Shown here: positions 56,536 through 64,000 of the stretch, in pieces
Layout of the letters: each line of letters begins with the position of its first letter
Position numbering within the stretch: position 1 is the first letter of the stretch
Assembly: GCA_030765045.1 (NCBI GenBank)
Contig: CM060972.1
Coordinates: 61,295,773 to 61,359,772 of the forward strand
Direction: 5' to 3'
Length of the DNA stretch: 64,000 nt
Source of the DNA: Tenodera sinensis
Taxonomy: Eukaryota; Arthropoda; Insecta; Mantodea; Mantidae
Notes under the pieces: generated by a model
Databases searched by the model: none
What the model was told of the DNA's origin: nothing
Seen by the model: only the letters and a program-made list of their open reading frames with translations
Made by a program: the position numbers and the translations under genes

Positions 56536-59219
56536 CATTTACATGTCTGCTTTCTTACACTTCTGTTTTGTAAAGAGTTGGCATGTTAGAAAAGCTGTGT
56601 TCCAAAACACTGCTAGTTACCTTACAAAGCTATATGTAGTGAATGCACTTAATTCCCGACCTAGAAGCATGTTGTTGGAATGCTTAACAGGTCAACATGA
56701 TTATAGTAATAGACACCTTTTCAGACCATAGATAACTATGCTAGGAGCAGATGTGTGCTTTAAATGTTTCCTAGCCTCCTGACAAAATTGCACAGGGAGA
56801 AAGAGTTGTAATTACCACTCAAATAAGTCAGCTGTAGTTAAGTTAGTGAGCAAGATATCAATGCAAGCAAACTTGTGACAGTTCAGTTTGGCACAGCAGA
56901 ATCCTGCATTTGTTGACAACAAATCACACCATTTAAGATAAACCATTAAAGTGATCCAATAAGCTCCCTGGGCCCTCAATTGTGGGCTATTCTTCAGATC
57001 TTTGAATTGTACTTTGCATTTATAATGAATAGCGCTTATTATGTAATTATTAAATTGCAAAGAGCTAGAGGAAAAACTAAAATCTCACAGCAGTGAAACA
57101 GGTCAGCTAGCACAGCATAGCACATATGTACATTCAAAAGTCAAGTATGACAGCTGGTCACCCAGCATAATAAAACAGAGAAAAGGTCAAGCTACAGTCT
57201 CTTGACACTGACTATGTCTCTGTTAACACCTGAAGGTCCTAACTTTCTGTGGCACTTCATAGGTTGTCAGTGCTTAAAGTAGAGATATATGATGATCAAA
57301 TTGCAAATATGTAGATTTCATTATTAAAATTACAGATGGAATTATAGGTGCTTTTTATACCTAGTATTTAGGTGTATTTGTTTTTAAACAATCAAATCAA
57401 ATAGTTTTATTAACAAATTTTATTTGTTAATTATGTATACAAAGTAAACCCAAAGTACCTTAAGCACTGAATACTGGAGCAATGAGTGCAACAATCTATG
57501 TAACCGTTTCTTATGAAAATTTTGTTATATGTACTATATTTTGTTGATATAATTTTGTTTTTATTGTGTATCAAGACAATTAAAAATGTTTATCTCTTTA
57601 AGTAATCTTTATTAAATGTGTCCCCCTTTTTAACTTCTAATTGATGTTTTGGTGGCATCGCATTATGTCCTAGGACATAAAAAGCACAGAATGCACTTCA
57701 GAACAGCAATACTAATTTTTGTCATGTTTCAATTAAATTGAAAAAAGCAGTTGAGCTTTGCAAGAACACATCTTCTCGCTACATCAGGAAGAGAAATACA
57801 CTTGAGCATTTAATCGCAAGTATATTCAGAAGGAATTTGTGTTGCAGGCTTAAATTTGTCTGGAAATTTTGACTACATATGCTAATATGCAGCATAGTAT
57901 CACTAGCTGTCAGTCAAAATTGGCCTGTGGCAAATAAAGATGAAACTGTATACTAGTCATACTGAACATTTTCACCAGGCAAAACATATTTACCTACTTA
58001 TTTTCTCTAATCTGAACTGTGAAGGATGTTACTCTTAATATATCAGATTAATACTAAGGAGCAGCATTGTTAGTGTTAAGTTCAAAGAATTTTAAAGGGA
58101 GATTTATACAGCTACCAGCTGTAGTATTTATTGCCTGACAACAATTATGGTTTGACTCCAGCACCTCATTAGTCGCAGAATGCCAGAAATAAAAACCAAG
58201 TCAATGCCAAGAATGTATTTGTTCATCATATGGCTGAAGTGCTGGACAACAGTGTGTGGTGATTCCACTATATAAAGCTGAAAATTCATCTGCTATATAT
58301 ATATAAAAGTGTTAGTGCTGTTAGATGAGATTACAAAATACTGTGTAAATTTAACAATTACATTGAATTTCAGACGTACATTATCTGTGTATTAAGTAGA
58401 AGAAATTCTCGGCAGTACTGCGGCCAAAGCACAATATTAAGGGTCACAGCTTTACAGTGTTTGTTTTTTGTGTGAAACTGCAATATGATAGCCATGATTA
58501 TTGAATATGTTTATATTGTAACTCTTGAGGGCGATAATCTGCACTTCAATCGAGAAATTTAGAATTGTTTTCATGCAGTTCTTAACTTTATTCAACAAAG
58601 TAATGTGTGTTACAAATTAAAAGTAACATAGGTACCCATTAACATGTGGCGCATGCTTTCATTTCTAGGTTCAGAAAGTAAAGAAACCTAATGCAAATGG
58701 ACTAATCCAAAAGTAAAATATAGTCTAATCACTCGCATATTCTTTCCATTATATTAACATGAAAATACTTGATCTCATAAGTGAAAATTTTGCTAACATA
58801 AATTCTGATTAATTGAAAATTAGTGGCATTTAAGGTGCTAGCAAGTAAATGAGGTTTAATAATTGTAAATTTTATGGAGGTGAATTAAGATCTTAATTTA
58901 TGTTCCTGAGAACTGAAGAAAGGTTTCACAATTCCAATGCTTGTCAGAAAATACATATGCATTTGAAAAAGTAATTTTTAATTGAAGGATTTATATGAAA
59001 CAAATTTCAAGAGAAAGTATGCACATGTGCATGAATACATTCAAGTTTAAACTGGAAAATGTTGCTAATGTTTCCATTTAGATCAATTTTAGTCAAACCA
59101 TGTTAAAGGGATTAGAAATATTATGTGCATAAGGCAATTCAGTGACACTTGAATTTAAATACAATACTTCCTCTACTTACTACACGTAGTAGAGAAAGAA
59201 AAAAGGATTTTGTCTCTTC
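56536..59219. other. Intergenic, AT-rich
   Basis: No coding or repeat signature recognised. It lies upstream of the promoter-like region of the second gene. Confidence 0.4.
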
Positions 59220-59961
59220 AATGCCACGTGCGGCAAATGTCAAGCACGTGGTCAATACAGCAAGCAACGATTTCCCGCCAGAGTGTTGTTTACTTGGACT
59301 ACCTTCCTCACCTCCGAGTTAGCCGTCATGAACTGTCCCGCGGCAACTAGATTTACAATTATCTGCAAGTTTTTCTGTGATATTAAGCCCAGTAAGTAAT
59401 TTTCTGGACTACATGGGTAACAGTATAATTGATTTTTATATATCTTTTGCTCTGTTTGAGCTTGAGGCATTTTTTATATTAGAAAATAATTTTGCCGCCT
59501 AACAGAAACCGCCATGTTTGTAAAGATTAAAGAGGGTTGGGTCTGGGTGTGTTCTTTCTGGAGCAAAATACAGCAATTGTAAGATGTATATGGCAATGAA
59601 AATAATAGTCATTCTTATTGTTTTGGATGCAGATCAGTCTTGCATCGTTCGGGGTTTATTTTCCAAACACTCATGTAATCTTAATTGAGCCATAAGTAGG
59701 ACATTGCATTATATATTTGTATATTTTATTGTCGGCCATGTGCACCATTTTCGATTTTGATAGAGCCTCATCCCCCTCTATAGTTCTCCGCCAATCGCAA
59801 AGAGCCGGGAAAAGCCCATGATTTGCACGGTCCAATGGGGAGCCCAGAATTTGAAATTTTAGGCTGTCTTTGTCCAGGGATAACAGACGTTCTACGGTTT
59901 TCCATAGGCGAATGGAAGGTTGTGTGAAAGTTTCTTTAGTGGTGTAAATTGTAAAATATAC
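59220..59961 (+). promoter_or_regulatory. GC-richer promoter-like region of a second gene
   Basis: After kilobases of AT-rich DNA, this stretch holds clustered CpGs, two perfect CACGTG E-boxes exactly 20 bp apart (59225 and 59245), and two CCAAT boxes (59791 and 59832). A strong splice donor (cccagtaagta near 59391) could end a non-coding leader exon. A coding start with a strong donor follows at once. The composition and the motif cluster are seen directly; promoter function is inferred. The unit could also fire leftward, since a short ATG-plus-donor lies on the minus strand at 59329-59312. Confidence 0.55.
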
Positions 59962-60021
59962 ATGGTGGAAAGTGAAGTTCGACGGAGGAGAGATTATTTA
60001 ATTTATACACGCGCAGATAAG
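59962..60021 (+). CDS. Probable first coding exon of an unrecognised gene
   Basis: An ATG at 59962 opens 20 codons, MVESEVRRRRDYLIYTRADK, ending in phase 0 exactly at aaggtaagt, a near-consensus splice donor (gt at 60022). The peptide is highly charged with an Arg run, and the sequence before the ATG is promoter-like with CCAAT boxes. I do not recognise the protein. No further exon was identified in the remaining 4 kb, which is largely transposon, so the rest of the gene would lie beyond 64000. It could be a chance ATG, but the donor quality and GC-rich setting argue for a real exon. Confidence 0.5.
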
Positions 60022-61884
60022 GTAAGTAGTCATAATTGCTGTCCATAATTATTTGTACTTTTAGTTAAAATAGAGAATGTTGCTTGCGACTTGACGTCGG
60101 CACAATGTAAATCGTCAGCTCGTAATCCCGCTTTTAACATTCAAAGATGAAGTGAACATTTTAGCATTAAAATTTCAGTTAGAGGGATACGTAATTTTTA
60201 TGGAGTATTGAAGCATTACGAAATAAATACATTAGTAGGTCCCAGTTACATGATTTGAGAATGCTGTAAATACTGGACGAGTTCACTTTGTATAGGCGGG
60301 AACACCATTTTCAAGGTTGCTTAGGATCAGATCGTTACTATGGCAACCATAAATTATATATATGTAAAGGTGTACAGACTTTTTTAAAATTTTCGCGTTT
60401 ACCATTGCATTTTTTTCGACGAGTGACACACTAAGCTGATAAAGCAGAAATGTTAAGTGATAATGCCGGGATCTTGCGGGGTAACATGACTAACAACTCA
60501 CAAGTTTAAGAGCATAAATGGGCATTTAGTATCATCGGAGCTGGGAATGTCACTTTCTTCAGGTGCACAGAAATAAACTGGAACATGAATGGAGAGTATC
60601 AGTTCTTTAAACCTGGCAATATACCTTGTTCCTCTCAAAACTGGTGTTGCCTTTTGTACATATTTAAATGTTTATTCAAGGAAAACTAGTTACGCTTTAC
60701 CGCTCATGTATAACCTTTTGGAAATTACTGTATAATTGGTTGCTGTAAGTTAGGGGTATTGAGAACGTGTTTATAGAAATCCTAGGCGTGTAACATACAT
60801 GCATTGATAACTAAAAGACCAGGGAAAAGGGCAATGTATTTGTATCATAATGTCCATAAATCTTTGAGCTAAATAAAGTTTAAAATAACGGGCCCAGTAG
60901 TTTTTCTTTCTATAAATCAAACTATAAGGAACATTTTTGCAGAAAAAATGCTGACTAAGGAGGGACAAATTCTGTATGAGAATACCAAAGGAAAAGTGTG
61001 TTAAAGCTAATTTCTACAGTGTGCATTACATGCATGGCAACAAGCATATGCATTAGCTTTGTGTTATTACAAAATTAAATGTTTTTGTATCTGCTATTGG
61101 TGTTACAACTTATGAAGTAACAATTTGTGTAATGAGACAAAGAATTTCTTCTTTTTATGTTTTGTCATCTCCTCCTTTACCATAATATGTGACATCTTCA
61201 GAGAGAGATGGTACATATGAGGAAACTTAAAGCTGTGTCCCTTTCCTTATTGCTCAAATTAACGAGAATTTACACCAGTTTTTCTTAAGTTCAGTAATAG
61301 TTTAATCCAGCATTTTATACAGAAAGCAGTTATTTTTATACATAAAACTAATTTGAACACCTGTAAGAAGTATACATAACAAAGTGACATTGCTAACATT
61401 TTAAACTTCCACATATAAATCACTCGAGTATCCTTAAGAAAGCAGGAGCCAAGGATGTCTTTCTAAAGGAAAGAAGGCAAAAACAATGTTGACTGATAAA
61501 ATAACTCCTTTACTGTCTAGAGCTCCAGTCTTTTAAAAGAAGATCCATGGCAGATGTCAAGCAAAGAGGATAAGAGGCGAAGGCCATTGCTATAGAAACA
61601 AACAAAGGTTGCCACATTAGTTACTTTGATAAATCATGTGCTTCTCAGGTCAGTTATTGCTAGTTGTTTTCGAGACACCAAGCTGGTTTGACAAACTCAG
61701 TTGCATTGTGTGTTGTTAGCCTACTTTGTTAAAATTCATTGAAATACACACTTATGCAAGCAAGAGGTATATTCTTTTGATTACACCTTGCAAGAATTTT
61801 GTGGGAGTCCAGCATGGGAAGTGCGCGCAAGGGCTCATGAAATTGCCAAAGTTGCTGTGTAATTGCAGTGCTGTTAACATTGCT
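60022..61884. other. Probable first intron of the second gene
   Basis: Begins with gtaagtag. AT-rich with no recognised exon. Confidence 0.35.
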
Positions 61885-63357
61885 AAAGCGCATTTCACCC
61901 TTAGAAGACAGTACACGTTAAATGGAGCACAGTGTTGCAACATGTACTAGTTGCGAATCTTCTTCCGCGAGCGACTCGAGGTGGCTGGAGTCCTGCACTT
62001 AGTCCTTCAATTGCTGCTTGACGAGACGGGCACTTTTAACTTTGGTATCCCTCCATGCCTTTGTTACTGTATGACCTAAATTTACAAATGACTCGTCTGT
62101 ATAAACAACTGATTTCCCCTGGTCCCTAAACCTTTTAGATATTTATGTCGCCATCTGATGATATCGATATCGTCTCTTTCTATTAATATGCACTTGTTAC
62201 CCCTTCTTTCATATTCGGACCCCAAATCATGTAAGAACCGACTAAGAGTGGCCCTTGAGAAATTTGGTACGGTCTCATCACTGTTGAATCGTGACAAAAT
62301 TATATTCAGCATGGGTGGAATATTTGCAAACTGTAAAGAATGAACAATTCGCCGCAATCCACCTTGCACTATTTAATCATATTGCTTTAACCTAGCGTTT
62401 TGTGAAGTTCCGCCCTTTTTGCTTTCTTTTTCGATGGCGTTCTTAGAGGTCCTTTCATTAGTTCCTTTTTAATCATACACACTACTGCTTCTGAACACCC
62501 GATAGCCTTAGCTGTTTCTTTTACTGCGTTACTTACACGCATTTTGCTTCAAAAATAATATAACACATCCATAATTATTTGGCATTCCTTACTTCTTAAT
62601 TTACCAACATCGTCTCTTCCTAGCTTCCCCCTCTATAACTACAAATATTTACAAAAATATTAAACAAATAACGGCAATAACAGCTCACAGTTACACACAC
62701 GACTTCCTTCGAACTAATGTTAGTGCTGCTCCTTATACTATCTTCTGTGTCAGGCCTGACGCTGAATAGATGAATACCTTTTGTTTGCCTTACTGGATAA
62801 AAGAAAGAGGTTACTGCCTTTTGGTTTATTTTAAAAACTTTCTCCAACCTTCCTCAATATTTGTTCTCGCTGGTTCCCTGATGTAAACTCAATAACAAAA
62901 AAGTTTCACACTGCGTAACTTTTGCAGTGCACAGATATAAAATTTTCCGAAAACATTTCATTTTAAAAATTATAACACTTAACTGGGTAAACGTAGAGAA
63001 TTCAAAGTGGGCAGGTAGTAGCACTATGGTATACTCTACCTAAGAAAAAAATATAGATGCATTCTGGCAGTTAGTTTGTTAGTTAGTGCGTGATGAGTAT
63101 AGAAACAGCAAATATCGGACTTCTATTGAAAAAAACGTTTTCTGAAGAAATTTGGACCTATAGAAATGTATAATGACTGCATGGGATAATGTGTTCAAAT
63201 CTGAAATTTATAACAAATGAATATTTATACCATGCTGTTAGGAATCTGGCAACTCCGCGAGGGTAGAAAAGGACGCGGCTAATGGCAACTTGTATGCGCT
63301 AGATAGAGACAGAGATGTCCCATTTAACTCCATACTGTCTTCTAAGAGTGGAACGCT
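61885..63357 (-). mobile_element. IS630/Tc1-like DNA transposon, shorter sister copy
   Basis: Left AAGCGCATTTCACCCTTAGA and the right reverse complement TAGCGTTCCACTCTTAGAAG; both continue AGACAGTA. It shares with the 27345 copy the block ggcacttttaactttggtat, the N-terminal transposase part and the subterminal atggcaacttgtatgcgcta. The catalytic C-terminus is deleted. Confidence 0.75.
62082..62560 (-). pseudogene. Transposase DNA-binding N-terminus
   Basis: Minus strand: MRVSNAVKETAKAIGCSEAV then VCMIKKELMKGPLRTPSKKK, a helix-turn-helix pattern, then after a break ATLSRFLHDLGSEYERRGNK and ILIERDDIDIIRWRHKYLKG. This order (HTH, then sRsTL.rfLhdLGf.Ye.R) precedes the DDE domain in this insect transposon type. 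Frameshifted. Confidence 0.7.
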
Positions 63358-63539
63358 ATATAGTTGTATATTCATTTGTTGCCAACCTCTAGACCGGCAT
63401 CTTAAGCATGTTTTCCAGAGGTTTGAACTTCAACATGTGCACACTACATGTTAGAAAGGAAGCAGCTTTACTGTTTACTGTAAATCTGAAAATGAATATC
63501 TTACCGGGATCCTGGCAGTTGGTATATAGAATTAGTAGG

Positions 63540-64000
63540 TGGAAGTTGTGTCTGAGAACAATGGCTAGATTTATTAGTTTTATTGATCTCGTGCCTTTGT
63601 GCAACAACGAGGAAGAATGCATTCAGTTTCTGTATGATGAAGGTCTGCTTAGAACTCAAATGTTGTGTAAGTAGTGCGATGCCATCCTACATGCCATAAG
63701 AAAACTGGATTGGAAATTAGAAATATTTTCCTATTGGAGAGGGCATGCAGAGTAGTTTTCAGAGACTGGCAAAAGGCACTTGGTTTGAGAACTCCTGATT
63801 ACCACCTGCCCAAATGCTTCTCCTTATGTACAGTTTTGCAAGTAAATTGTCTGATGAACAAGCTGTCATACAAAGTTTACTTGGAGATAGCAGTGTAAGT
63901 TTTTCAACAATCGCTGACTGGTTTAGCTAGTGTTGGGAGGGGGTGCATCTCATTGGTCAAGTAAAATAGGTGGTGCCGTCCACGTCCAAATCAAGTGTAA
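63540..64000 (+). pseudogene. Merlin/IS1016-type transposase N-terminal remnant, cut by window end
   Basis: + strand: ARFISFIDLVPLCNNEEECI then QFLYDEGLLRTQMLCK, whose C..C pair would be half of a zinc ribbon (stop at the next residue, *CDAILH). Then YHLPKCFSLCTVLQVNCLMN, KLSYKVYLEIAV, FSTIADWF after a frameshift, and KIGGAVHVQIKC at the end, where IGG..h.V.iDE is expected. The catalytic region should lie past 64000. Confidence 0.65.

Overview
The window looks like nuclear DNA of an arthropod, most likely an insect with a large, repeat-rich genome. It is AT-rich and has sparse coding sequence split by long introns with GT/AG borders. The intervening DNA is packed with decayed insect-type transposons: Tc1/mariner, piggyBac, hAT, Merlin, Penelope, Ty3/gypsy, several non-LTR families and tRNA-derived SINEs. 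The RNase H and SINE types resemble those of polyneopteran insects such as cockroaches, termites or stick insects; that assignment is inference.

The main host gene is an aminoacylase-1 (ACY1, peptidase family M20) on the + strand. Seven coding exons run from 6674 to the stop at 43260. All splice phases agree, the zinc-ligand and catalytic motifs are present, and 375 codons (about 92% of the protein) are covered. The first exon, about 30 residues, was not found and probably lies left of the window. The introns (2.7, 3.7, 4.2, 5.1, 6.5 and 13.2 kb) hold most of the transposons.

Layout: 1-6673 holds non-LTR fragments and an 881-bp Tc1/mariner-like element with 144-bp terminal repeats. 6844-20077 (introns 1-3 as seen here) holds two transposase relics, LINE fragments, a Penelope GIY-YIG fragment, a 640-bp foldback element and SINEs. 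20266-33445 (the largest intron) holds an in-frame LINE end, a piggyBac copy with a LINE inside it, an RT relic, a gypsy element whose LTR was hit by inverted SINEs, an IS630/Tc1-type element, a hAT element and a mariner. 33676-43101 holds another mariner, a Penelope fragment, a minisatellite and further transposase relics. 43261-59200 is 3' flank and intergenic DNA with few features.

A second gene probably starts near 59.2-60.0 kb. There is a GC-richer promoter-like stretch with CCAAT boxes and paired CACGTG motifs, followed by a 20-codon first coding exon (59962-60021) ending at a strong splice donor. I do not recognise its protein. The right end holds a second copy of the IS630/Tc1-type element and the start of a Merlin-type transposase. 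I saw no bacterial-type system, CRISPR array or operon. The unusual material is transposon architecture and its effect on ACY1.
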